Of a stretch of 17,125 bases of DNA, positions 7,315 to 14,037 are shown in pieces. The first letter of the stretch is position 1, and every line of letters starts with the position of its first letter. The position numbers and the translations under genes are program-made. This stretch comes from JAZDJP01 sp043803805 (GTDB taxonomy: Bacteria > Planctomycetota > JAZDJP01), in NCBI GenBank assembly GCA_043803805.1, contig JAZDJP010000039.1:1-17125 (forward strand), in the 5' to 3' direction. A model generated the notes under the pieces. That model saw only the letters and a list, made by a program, of their open reading frames with translations, ran no database searches and had not been told where the DNA came from.

Positions 7315-7525
7315 AATCAATCTCAACGTGATCTACTTTCCGTCGGTCGCCATCGCGGCGTTCGGCTCGGCGCTGGCCCTGTCGCGGGCGGTGGTGGCGG
7401 GTCTCGAGTCCATGGCGCGCCAGCCGGAGAGCGCCGGGAAGATCCAGACGGCCATGATCATCGGTTGCGCGTTCATCGAGGCGCTCACGATTTATGCGTT
7501 GATTTCGGCGTTCTTCATGAAGTAA
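7307..7525 (+). CDS. atpE: ATP synthase F0 subunit c (proteolipid)
   Basis: This 72-residue hairpin protein forms the rotor ring. Helix 1 (about 8-36), the polar loop ARQP (37-40) and helix 2 (about 47-70) are all present. The ion-carrying carboxylate is Glu58 in FIEALTIYAL. The absence of Gln in helix 1 and of Ser or Thr directly after the Glu argues for protons over sodium. The usual GxGxGxG packing motif of helix 1 is replaced by GSALALS (20-26), that is Gly-Ala-Ala-Ser at the four key positions, followed by Arg27. From memory, an Arg at this position also occurs in Bacteroidetes-type c subunits. The gene overlaps atpB by eight bases and has a very strong ribosome binding site. Confidence 0.93.
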   Translation: MDKINLNVIYFPSVAIAAFGSALALSRAVVAGLESMARQPESAGKIQTAMIIGCAFIEALTIYALISAFFMK

Positions 7526-7543
7526 TCGGCGGGCCGGAAATCC

Positions 7544-8269
7544 ATGAACCAACGGATGCGATGGGTGACGGGGATTCTCGCGGGCGGCCTGATGGCCGTC
7601 GCGGCGGGCGTGTACGCCGCGGCGCCGGAAGGCGGTCATCCGCCGCCGGACGACCCGGTCGCCGCGCCACCCGCGACGGACGCGGTCGCGCCACCGGCGG
7701 AGGCGCCGCCGTCCCACGGCGGGGACGCCGGGGCGCACGGGGAGGGAAGGAATGAGTCCGAGGGGCTTCTCGCCGTTGACATCCGGCAACTCCTCACCCA
7801 GACGCTTGCGTTTCTCCTGGTATTTCTCATTCTGAAGAAATTCGCCTGGAAACCCGTCCTCGGGATGCTCGAGACGCGGGAGAAGCGTGTGAAGGGGGAT
7901 CTCGATGGCGCCGAGCGGGCGCGGAAGGAGTCCGAGGCGAATCTTGTTGAGCAGAAGCGGCTCCTCGCCGAGTCGCGCGAGGAGGCCCGCCGCATCATCG
8001 AACGGGCGAAGGCCGGGGCCGAGCACGAAAAGGCGGCGATCGTGGACGCGGCGCGGAAGGAGGCCGGCGGAACCATCGCCCGGGCGAAGGAGGCGATCGG
8101 CCAGGCCGAGGCGGAAGCGACGGCGCGCCTCTTGGAGCGCGTGTCGGAACTGTCGGTGGACATCGCGGCGCGGATCCTGGAACGGGAGCTTGCGCCGGCG
8201 GACCGGGAGCGGATGCTGTCCCGGGGCGCCGAGGAATTCGGGAAACGAATGAGGGAGGAGCGGGACTGA
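7544..8269 (+). CDS. atpF: ATP synthase F0 subunit b with N-terminal signal peptide and Pro/Ala-rich extension
   Basis: This 241-residue protein is the peripheral stalk that holds F1 against F0. The b-type core starts at about residue 77: LAVDIRQLLTQ, one membrane helix (83-98), then KKFAWKPVLGMLETREKRV and a long charged helix to the C-terminus. Most b subunits begin almost directly with the membrane helix and have about 160 residues. Here a probable signal peptide comes first (residues 1-26, ending VYAAA), followed by a Pro/Ala/Gly/His-rich linker (28-70). Removal of the signal would leave the linker in the periplasm, consistent with the N-out topology of b subunits. Similar pre-b subunits occur in some deltaproteobacterial and PVC-type genomes. 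The start at 7544 lies 18 bases after the atpE stop and has only a weak ribosome binding site. Confidence 0.88.
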   Translation: MNQRMRWVTGILAGGLMAVAAGVYAAAPEGGHPPPDDPVAAPPATDAVAPPAEAPPSHGGDAGAHGEGRNESEGLLAVDIRQLLTQTLAFLLVFLILKKFAWKPVLGMLETREKRVKGDLDGAERARKESEANLVEQKRLLAESREEARRIIERAKAGAEHEKAAIVDAARKEAGGTIARAKEAIGQAEAEATARLLERVSELSVDIAARILERELAPADRERMLSRGAEEFGKRMREERD

Positions 8270-8300
8270 CCGGGCCCGGCCCGGACTCCCCCGGCGCGAC

Positions 8301-8840
8301 ATGAAGCCATCTCCGGCCGTTCACGCCTATGCCGACGCGCTCGTGGCCCTGGGACTCGAGCGGGGAGTCCTCGACCGCCTCGAGGCGGATGTGGCGCTGG
8401 CCACGGCGCTAATCGCCGGCGATCCGGAGACGCTCGTTTTCTGGGAGTCCCCGGGGGTGGACCGGGAGGAGAAGAAGCGCGTGCTGCGGGAGACGCTCGG
8501 CGGCGCGGTGTGCGCCGAGATGATGGATTTCCTTTGCGTGTTGCTGGACAAGAAGCGCGAGGGACTCATCCGGTACTTCGAGGAGGAATTCCTTCATGTG
8601 GCGGACGAGGCCGCAGGAAGGGTGCGGGTCACGGTCCAGGCGGCCGGGCCCCTTCCGCCGGACACGGTGCGGCGATGGGAGGCCGCGTTCACGGCGGACT
8701 TCGGCCGGAAGGCCATCGTTCAGGCGGAGGTCGCGCCGGAGCTCATGGCCGGGGCGCGGTTCGCGGTGGGAGACCTCGTTCTCGACGCGAGCGTGCGGGG
8801 ACGGATGAATCAGTTCAAGCGGGAATTAGGCAGGAAGTAA
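8301..8840 (+). CDS. atpH: ATP synthase F1 subunit delta
   Basis: This is a 179-residue cytoplasmic protein of the usual delta/OSCP length. The N-terminal helical part begins AVHAYADALVALG, and the C-terminal signature GARFAVGDLVLDASVRGRMN (152-171) followed by QFKREL is diagnostic for the family. It joins the stalk b subunits to the top of F1. The gene follows atpF by 31 bases on the same strand, with no good ribosome binding site, so it is part of the same operon. It is the last gene of the cluster: the usual next gene, atpA, is absent and the next gene lies on the opposite strand. Confidence 0.9.
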   Translation: MKPSPAVHAYADALVALGLERGVLDRLEADVALATALIAGDPETLVFWESPGVDREEKKRVLRETLGGAVCAEMMDFLCVLLDKKREGLIRYFEEEFLHVADEAAGRVRVTVQAAGPLPPDTVRRWEAAFTADFGRKAIVQAEVAPELMAGARFAVGDLVLDASVRGRMNQFKRELGRK

Positions 8841-8842
8841 AC

Positions 8843-8863
8843 GGTTGTGATGGCGACACAACC
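8843..8863 (+). terminator. Hairpin directly after atpH
   Basis: GGTTGTG (8843-8849) and CACAACC (8857-8863) form a perfect seven-pair stem with a seven-base loop, beginning three bases after the atpH stop codon. It is placed as expected for the end of the F0 operon, but only CTTGTTC follows, with no clear T-tract. Confidence 0.45.
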
Positions 8864-8961
8864 TTGTTCGCACTCACTCATTCTCTCTTCCCTCGCCAAA
8901 CCACCAAACCCAAAAACTGTCATTTCAAGACCCTGTTCCCCCAACATCCGGCCTTTCGGTC

Positions 8962-8990
8962 GTAGGGGCGGGTTTCAAACCCGCCCCTAC
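8962..8990. repeat. Perfect GTAG-headed palindrome (REP-like)
   Basis: GTAGGGGCGGGTTT, a single C, then AAACCCGCCCCTAC form a perfect 14+1+14 inverted repeat. It lies in the spacer between the convergent atpH and M16 peptidase genes. The sequence is of a kind that recurs in many bacterial genomes. The GTAG head followed by a GC-rich hairpin recalls REP elements, which are mobilised by RAYT (TnpA-REP) transposases. No such transposase gene is in the window. A role in shared transcription termination or mRNA stabilisation is possible. The rest of the 214-bp spacer holds only weak structure, such as CCGAC at 9004-9008 pairing with GTCGG at 9034-9038. Confidence 0.7.
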
Positions 8991-9054
8991 ATTTCAGAAC
9001 AACCCGACGATGTGACCCCGTGGGGCGGTTTTTGTCGGAGAATTTTCGGAACGC

Positions 9055-10296
9055 CTACAAATCCACCCCCTCGTCAATCGGCCCCAGCGCCACGAGCATG
9101 GGGTTGTCGAACCGGCCGTCGGCCAGGAAGGCGTTGACCTCGTCGCGCGTCACGGCGAGGATGCGATCCACATGGTCGGCCAGGGGCCGGACCTCGCCCC
9201 GGTAGAGCCACTCCATCCCCACCGGCACGAGGCGCCCGAAGGGCGTCTCCCCCCCCGTCATGGCCCCGACGGCGATCTTGCGGCGGGCCCGTTCGAGTTC
9301 CGCATCCGTGACGCCCCCCGCCGCCGCCTCGCGGAACACCTCCCGGACGATCCCGGCCACACGCGGGGCGCCGGCGGCATCCGTCATGGCGTAGGCCAGG
9401 ATGATGCCCGACCCGTCCTCCTCGATGGTGTCCATCCCCGCCACGTCCGCCAGCCCCGCGTCCACCAGATGCCAATACAAACGCGATCCATAGGCATCCC
9501 CCAGGATCACCGCCGCCACCCGGGCGGCGTACTGGCGGTCGTCCCGGGCCGCCACCCCGGGCATGGCGAACGCGAGGTTGACGCGCTGGACCTTGTCGTC
9601 CCGGACCACCCGGCGCCCGGCGTGTGTCGCGGGAGGCCGGCGGTCGCGGGTGACCCCGCGCGGCGCGAGCCCCGCCCACCCCGCCCGGATCTGGGCCACC
9701 GCCGCCGCCCAGTCGTAGGCCCCCGTGAGGACGGCCACGATGTTGTCCGGGGCGTAGCGGCCGGCGTAGTAGTCCCGCATGGCGTCCCGCCGGAGAGACT
9801 TGATGGAGTAGTCGGTCCCGAGGACGTTCCGCCCGAGCGGGTGGTCGCCGTAGAACGCCCGCCGGGCGATCTCATACACCCGGAACTGGGGCCGGTCGGC
9901 GTACATGGCGATCTCCTCCAGGATGACCTGCTTCTCCCGGTGAAAATCGTCGGGCCGCAGCGACGGCCGGAGAATCTCCAGCCACTGTCCGACGAGCCGC
10001 TCCTGGTATTCGGGGAGGACCGCGCCGTAATACACGGTCGCCTCCTCCCCCGTGAAGGCGTTGTACTCGGCGCCGATCCGGTCGAATTCCAGATTGACCT
10101 CCGCGGCGCTCCGGCGGTCCGACCCCTTGAAAATCATGTGCTCCAGAAAATGGCTGACGCCGTTCAATTCGGCCGGCTCGTCGCGGGAACCGGTCCGGAC
10201 AAAGAACCCGGCGGCAAGCGACCGGGCGTGGGGGCTCCTCTCCCCCAGAATCATCAGGCCGTTGTCGAGCATCGTCGTGTCGAAGTTGCGTTTCAT
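9055..10296 (-). CDS. M16 family zinc peptidase, catalytic subunit
   Basis: This is a 413-residue protein of the pitrilysin/insulinase family (M16B, processing-peptidase type). The inverted zinc site is intact: His49 and His53 bind zinc and Glu52 is the catalytic base in HFLEHMIFKG. The third ligand falls in VILEEIAMY at Glu127 or Glu128, at the usual distance of about 75 residues. The NAFTGEEATVYY segment after it is also typical. No signal peptide is seen, so the enzyme is probably cytoplasmic, although some relatives act in the periplasm. The R/Y motif region of the C-terminal half is poorly kept. The partner chain encoded just upstream supplies it, so the two probably form a heterodimer. 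The ATG lies two bases after the partner's stop (TGATCATG), so they are coupled. Confidence 0.85.
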   Translation of the reverse strand: MKRNFDTTMLDNGLMILGERSPHARSLAAGFFVRTGSRDEPAELNGVSHFLEHMIFKGSDRRSAAEVNLEFDRIGAEYNAFTGEEATVYYGAVLPEYQERLVGQWLEILRPSLRPDDFHREKQVILEEIAMYADRPQFRVYEIARRAFYGDHPLGRNVLGTDYSIKSLRRDAMRDYYAGRYAPDNIVAVLTGAYDWAAAVAQIRAGWAGLAPRGVTRDRRPPATHAGRRVVRDDKVQRVNLAFAMPGVAARDDRQYAARVAAVILGDAYGSRLYWHLVDAGLADVAGMDTIEEDGSGIILAYAMTDAAGAPRVAGIVREVFREAAAGGVTDAELERARRKIAVGAMTGGETPFGRLVPVGMEWLYRGEVRPLADHVDRILAVTRDEVNAFLADGRFDNPMLVALGPIDEGVDL

Positions 10297-10298
10297 GA

Positions 10299-11537
10299 TC
10301 AGAATTTGTCCGGGAGCTTGAGGGGCTTCGACCCCAGCGTCACCACGAAGAATTTCCCGAGAGGATTGCGCGCCAGCGCCGCGCCCACCGTGTCCGGCGT
10401 CAGGGGCATGATGGCGGCGCGGATTTCGTCGAGCGTCCGGATCCGGCCGAGCAACCGGTAATCCGACACGAGCGCCGCCGCCCGGGCCGACGACGACTCC
10501 CCCTGCATCACGAGCGCCGAGAGAATCCCCGCACGGGCCCGTTCCATCTCCTCGGCGGAAACCCCGTCCGCCAGACGCGTGATCTCTTCGAGAAGGACCT
10601 TCAGAGTCTCCCAGGCCCGTTCCGTCGTCGTCCCGGCGTAGGCCTGGATGACCCCGAGACCCCGCATGACCCGGAGCCCCGCGCTCACGGCGTACACCAG
10701 CCCCCGCTTCTCACGGACCTCCGTGAACAATCGCGCCGCCATTCCCCCGGAAAGCACCCGGACCGCCATCAGGTAATCGTAGTAATCGGGATGGTCGGCC
10801 GGCAGGGCGCGGGTGACGGCGCCGATGTGAACCTGGGCCGTCTCCTTCACCACGTGGCGATAGCCCGGCAGGCCGTGATGCGGCGGTTCGGGCGGGGACG
10901 GCGCCTCGCCCGCCCAATCCCCGAACAGTTCCTCCACCCGCCGGCGCAACGCGTCCCGGTCGAACCGCCCCGCCACCGCGAGAACCGTTCCCCGCGGCCG
11001 GAACCGCCGGGCGTGATCCTCCCGCAATTCCGCCGCGGTGAGCGCCGCGATCCCCTCGGGGGTGCCATAGGTCGAGCGGCCATACCACGGACCGTAATAC
11101 ATCCGCCGGAGGATAAGGGCCATTTTTTCCGCCGGGCGGTCCTCGATCCCCCGGATCGCCTGGAACGCAAGGTCCTTTTCCGCCGCCAGTTCATCCTCCG
11201 GAAACCGGGGCGCCCGAACGATGTCCCGGTAGAGTTCCAGCGCCGCGTCAAGATCCTCCGCGAGAAGTGTTCCCCGAAGGGTGAGATGCTCCAGATCCAC
11301 CCCCCCGCCCCGCTGGATGCCCAAGGCGTCCAGGGCGTCCGAAAGGGTGCGGTTGTCACGGGCGCCGGCCCCCCGATATAGCATCCCGTCCATGACCGCC
11401 GAGACGCCCTCCCGTTTGTCGGGATCGGTCGCCGCCCCGGCCGGGAGGGACAGGGCAAAGGCGACGGACCGCACCCCGGGGATTTCCTCTCCCAGAAGTA
11501 CGAGACCGTTGGAAAGTGTCTCCATCAGGACCGGCAT
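10299..11537 (-). CDS. M16 family peptidase-like protein, non-catalytic partner subunit
   Basis: This is a 412-residue M16B homologue that has lost the zinc site. Where the partner has HFLEHM this chain has AVMDGM (47-52), so both His ligands and the catalytic Glu are gone. In contrast it keeps the substrate-positioning R/Y motif in VREKRGLVYAVSAG (Arg275 or Arg278, Tyr282). This division of labour is the known arrangement of heterodimeric bacterial M16B peptidases. I chose the ATG at 11537-11535 because it aligns with the start of the partner and is preceded by GGCGGGA. A GTG at 11573 in the same frame would add 12 residues. It is the first gene of a two-gene minus-strand operon. Confidence 0.8.
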   Translation of the reverse strand: MPVLMETLSNGLVLLGEEIPGVRSVAFALSLPAGAATDPDKREGVSAVMDGMLYRGAGARDNRTLSDALDALGIQRGGGVDLEHLTLRGTLLAEDLDAALELYRDIVRAPRFPEDELAAEKDLAFQAIRGIEDRPAEKMALILRRMYYGPWYGRSTYGTPEGIAALTAAELREDHARRFRPRGTVLAVAGRFDRDALRRRVEELFGDWAGEAPSPPEPPHHGLPGYRHVVKETAQVHIGAVTRALPADHPDYYDYLMAVRVLSGGMAARLFTEVREKRGLVYAVSAGLRVMRGLGVIQAYAGTTTERAWETLKVLLEEITRLADGVSAEEMERARAGILSALVMQGESSSARAAALVSDYRLLGRIRTLDEIRAAIMPLTPDTVGAALARNPLGKFFVVTLGSKPLKLPDKF

Positions 11538-11583
11538 GGATTCCCGCCACAATCGGGGGTAATCACACTCCACCTAGAGCAAT

Positions 11584-11611
11584 AGCATAACGCCCGTCCG
11601 GAAAGTGAAAA
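11584..11611 (-). promoter_or_regulatory. Candidate promoter for the M16 operon
   Basis: Read on the minus strand, TTTTCA (11611-11606), a 16-base spacer and TATGCT (11589-11584) resemble -35 and -10 boxes. They lie 47 bases before the chosen ATG. Both hexamers are imperfect matches. Confidence 0.3.
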
Positions 11612-11647
11612 GAAATTTCGAAAATTCCCTTGCCCGGGAAACGCCCC

Positions 11648-11718
11648 GGGGAAAATCCGGAGGAACCGATTTCCCCCCTCGGAAGACCCCGATTTTCACA
11701 TTTTGATGAGGAAAATCG
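11648..11718. repeat. Two inverted repeats in the divergent spacer
   Basis: The first is GGGGAAA (11648-11654) with TTTCCCC (11670-11676). The second is CGATTTTC (11690-11697) with GAAAATCG (11711-11718), a perfect eight-base pair with a 13-base spacer. They lie in the 323-bp gap between the M16 operon and the SBBP/PKD gene, between the two candidate promoters. They could be operators or simple hairpins. No known binding consensus is recognised. Confidence 0.4.
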
Positions 11719-11772
11719 CAATCCTTGCGTTTAGTCCATAACTCATTGATGGCGTACTAGTAACAGATAAAT

Positions 11773-11801
11773 TTGACAAATCACAAAATGCCGTGTATAC
11801 T
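11773..11801 (+). promoter_or_regulatory. Near-consensus sigma-70 promoter of the SBBP/PKD gene
   Basis: TTGACA (11773-11778) is a perfect -35 box. The spacer is exactly 17 bases and TATACT (11796-11801) matches the -10 consensus in five of six positions. Transcription would start near 11808 and give a leader of about 50 bases before the ATG at 11861. It is by far the best promoter visible in the window. Confidence 0.75.
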
Positions 11802-11860
11802 ACAGGCGATGAAGCGCCAAATGCCAAACACTGCTCGACACGGAATGGGAGGGAGCGCAC

Positions 11861-13969
11861 ATGCGCGCCATCTCGAACATTCTCGGAGCAGTGATGCTCG
11901 CTCTCCCGGCGATGGCGGCCGGGGAGTCGGTGCGCACCGACTGGACCGTCCGTTATAACGGCCCCGAGTCCTCCTACGACAACATCGAAGGCCTGGCCAC
12001 CGACCCCGCCGGGAACACCATCGTCGCCGGCTACAGCTTCTTCCCGCTAAGCGACAACGACATCCTCGTGGCCAAGATTGATCCCCTCGGAACTCTCGTC
12101 TGGACAACACATTACAATGGTCCGGCCAACGGCGAAGATCTGGCCATGGCGGTCACGACGGACGCCGCCGGGAATATCTACGTGACCGGCACGAGCACGG
12201 GCCTCACGACGGGAAGAGATCTCATCGTCCTGAAATACAATCCCGACGGCCGGCTCCTCTGGGAGAACCGTTACAACGGGTCGGCCGACGATCTCGACCA
12301 GGGCCAGGCCATCGCCACGGCCGCCGGACGCGTCTACATTACCGGAACCGCCACCGGCGCCACTTCCGGCCGCGACTACGCCACCCTGTGCTACGACGAC
12401 GCCGGAAACCTCATATGGGCCAATCTCTACGACGGGCCGGGAAGCGGAACCGACCTGGCCGTCGAACTGGCCCTGGATCCGGCCGGAAACGTCTACGTGA
12501 CGGGATCGAGTTTCAACAACGGGACGGCGCGGGACATCGCGACAATCAAGTACGCGCCGGACGGAACGATGCTGTGGCTGACCCGATACGACGGGCCGGC
12601 GCACGATCTGGATGAGGCCCGGGGCGTCGCGGCGGACGCCGGCGGCGTGTGGGTTCTCGGCCGGAGCTGGGGCGTCGGCACACGTGACGACATGGTCACG
12701 CTCCGTTACGACGGCGATGGAACGCTCCTCTGGGCCAACCGCTTCGACGGAACGGAAAACGGATCGGATCAGCCCGCCGCCCTTGCGGTAGACCCCGCCG
12801 GGAACTGCTATGTTGCCGGTTCGAGCTACTCGCGGGCGGCGGGCTTCGACTATGTGACGATCAAATACGCCCCGGACGGCGGCCTCCTCTGGAAGGCCTT
12901 CTTCGACGGCACTCCCGGCGCGGCCCAGGCGGATTACGCCCGCGCCGCGGCGGCCGATGCGACGGGCGTGTGGGTGACCGGATTTGTGACCATCCCCGGT
13001 GGGGCCACGGATTTCGCAACGGTCCGCTATGATGCCAGCGGCGTCCCTTTATGGGAAACGCGTTATTCGGGCCCCGCCGGGGATTATAACAAGGCGTCGG
13101 ACATGTCGCGGGGGGCTCGCGGCCGCGTCACGGTCGCCGGCGGCTCGAACGGCATCGGCACCCTGATGGACATCGCCATCATCCGGTATTCCTCCGGGGC
13201 GGAGCCGCCCGTGGCGGAGGCCGGTCCCGACCGGACGGTGGTCCTCGGGGAGGCGGTGGTTTTCGACGGGACGGCCTCTACCGACCCGGACGGCATCATC
13301 ACCCGCTGGACGTGGAATTTCGGGGACGGCGCCCCGGCGCAGGACGGAGCGACCCCGCCCCACGTGTTCGGCGCCCCGGGCCGGTACACCGTGACGCTCA
13401 CCGTGACCGATGCCGACGACCTGACGGCCTCCGACGCCTGCGCGGTGACGGTCCTGGCGCGGCCGGTGATCGAGGCGGGTCCCGACCTTGAAATCCTGGT
13501 CTGCGAAACGGGGGCCTTCACGGCGTCCGGGAGCGACCCCGACGGCGCGATCGCGGAATGGGTCTGGGACTTCGGGGATGGTTCGGCCGCGGCGGCGGGG
13601 ACGGAGACCTCCCACACCTGGTGCACCCCCGGCGTCTACACCGTGACTCTCCTGGCCCGGGACAACGACGGCCTCATGGCCGCGGACACGCTGACGGTGC
13701 GGGTGCTGTCGGCGGAGGAGGGGCTCTGGAAACTCATCGCCCTCATCCGCCGTCAGAACCTGGGCCGCGGCATCGAGACGTCATACCTGGTGCACCCTGT
13801 CCTGTCACTGGTGTTCCTGAAATTCAAAACGCCGCGAATGGCGATCATCCCCCTTTGCGCGCTGCTCCATCACAACGAGGCCCTCCGGGGAAAGAAAATC
13901 ACGGGGGACGGGGCGGACGCCGTGGCGGCGCTGACCCGGCGGATTATCGCGGCCTTGCGGGGTTGCTGA
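11861..13969 (+). CDS. Secreted protein with eight SBBP-type propeller repeats, two PKD domains and a FIMAH-like C-terminal domain
   Basis: This is a 702-residue exported protein. Residues 1-20 form a signal peptide ending AMAAG. Residues 28 to about 445 hold eight repeats of 50-54 residues. Each begins Trp-x-x-x-Tyr/Phe-Asn/Asp/Ser-Gly (WTVRYNG, WTTHYNG, WENRYNG, WANLYDG, WLTRYDG, WANRFDG, WKAFFDG, WETRYSG), and most contain DPAGNxYVTGxS. This is the SBBP (beta-propeller) repeat pattern. Residues about 448-532 and 533-618 are PKD domains with the WxWxFGDG core. Residues about 621-702 begin LIALIRRQNLGRGIETSYL and contain LRGKKITGDGAD and IIAAL, the spacing of the FIMAH domain found at the C-terminus of surface proteins. 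A role in adhesion or display is inferred; no catalytic residues are seen. The start has GGGAGGGAG at 11847-11855, and a strong promoter lies upstream. It is a single-gene transcript. Confidence 0.85.
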   Translation: MRAISNILGAVMLALPAMAAGESVRTDWTVRYNGPESSYDNIEGLATDPAGNTIVAGYSFFPLSDNDILVAKIDPLGTLVWTTHYNGPANGEDLAMAVTTDAAGNIYVTGTSTGLTTGRDLIVLKYNPDGRLLWENRYNGSADDLDQGQAIATAAGRVYITGTATGATSGRDYATLCYDDAGNLIWANLYDGPGSGTDLAVELALDPAGNVYVTGSSFNNGTARDIATIKYAPDGTMLWLTRYDGPAHDLDEARGVAADAGGVWVLGRSWGVGTRDDMVTLRYDGDGTLLWANRFDGTENGSDQPAALAVDPAGNCYVAGSSYSRAAGFDYVTIKYAPDGGLLWKAFFDGTPGAAQADYARAAAADATGVWVTGFVTIPGGATDFATVRYDASGVPLWETRYSGPAGDYNKASDMSRGARGRVTVAGGSNGIGTLMDIAIIRYSSGAEPPVAEAGPDRTVVLGEAVVFDGTASTDPDGIITRWTWNFGDGAPAQDGATPPHVFGAPGRYTVTLTVTDADDLTASDACAVTVLARPVIEAGPDLEILVCETGAFTASGSDPDGAIAEWVWDFGDGSAAAAGTETSHTWCTPGVYTVTLLARDNDGLMAADTLTVRVLSAEEGLWKLIALIRRQNLGRGIETSYLVHPVLSLVFLKFKTPRMAIIPLCALLHHNEALRGKKITGDGADAVAALTRRIIAALRGC

Positions 13970-14037
13970 TCCGTTCTGTCCCGTTCCCCACCCTCCGGCG
14001 GATTCGCGGCGAGAATCTGAAAACGCGGCGTGCCCGT

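Noticed and set aside
5907..8840. A sodium-pumping N-ATPase operon, suggested by two small membrane proteins before subunit a
   Set aside because: N-ATPase operons begin with beta and epsilon genes and lack delta. Here delta is present, and the c subunit lacks the Gln and the Ser/Thr of sodium sites.
9172..10461. A 429-codon plus-strand frame over the M16 peptidase gene
   Set aside because: It is Pro/Arg/His-rich with no domain, while the minus strand encodes an intact HxxEH peptidase.
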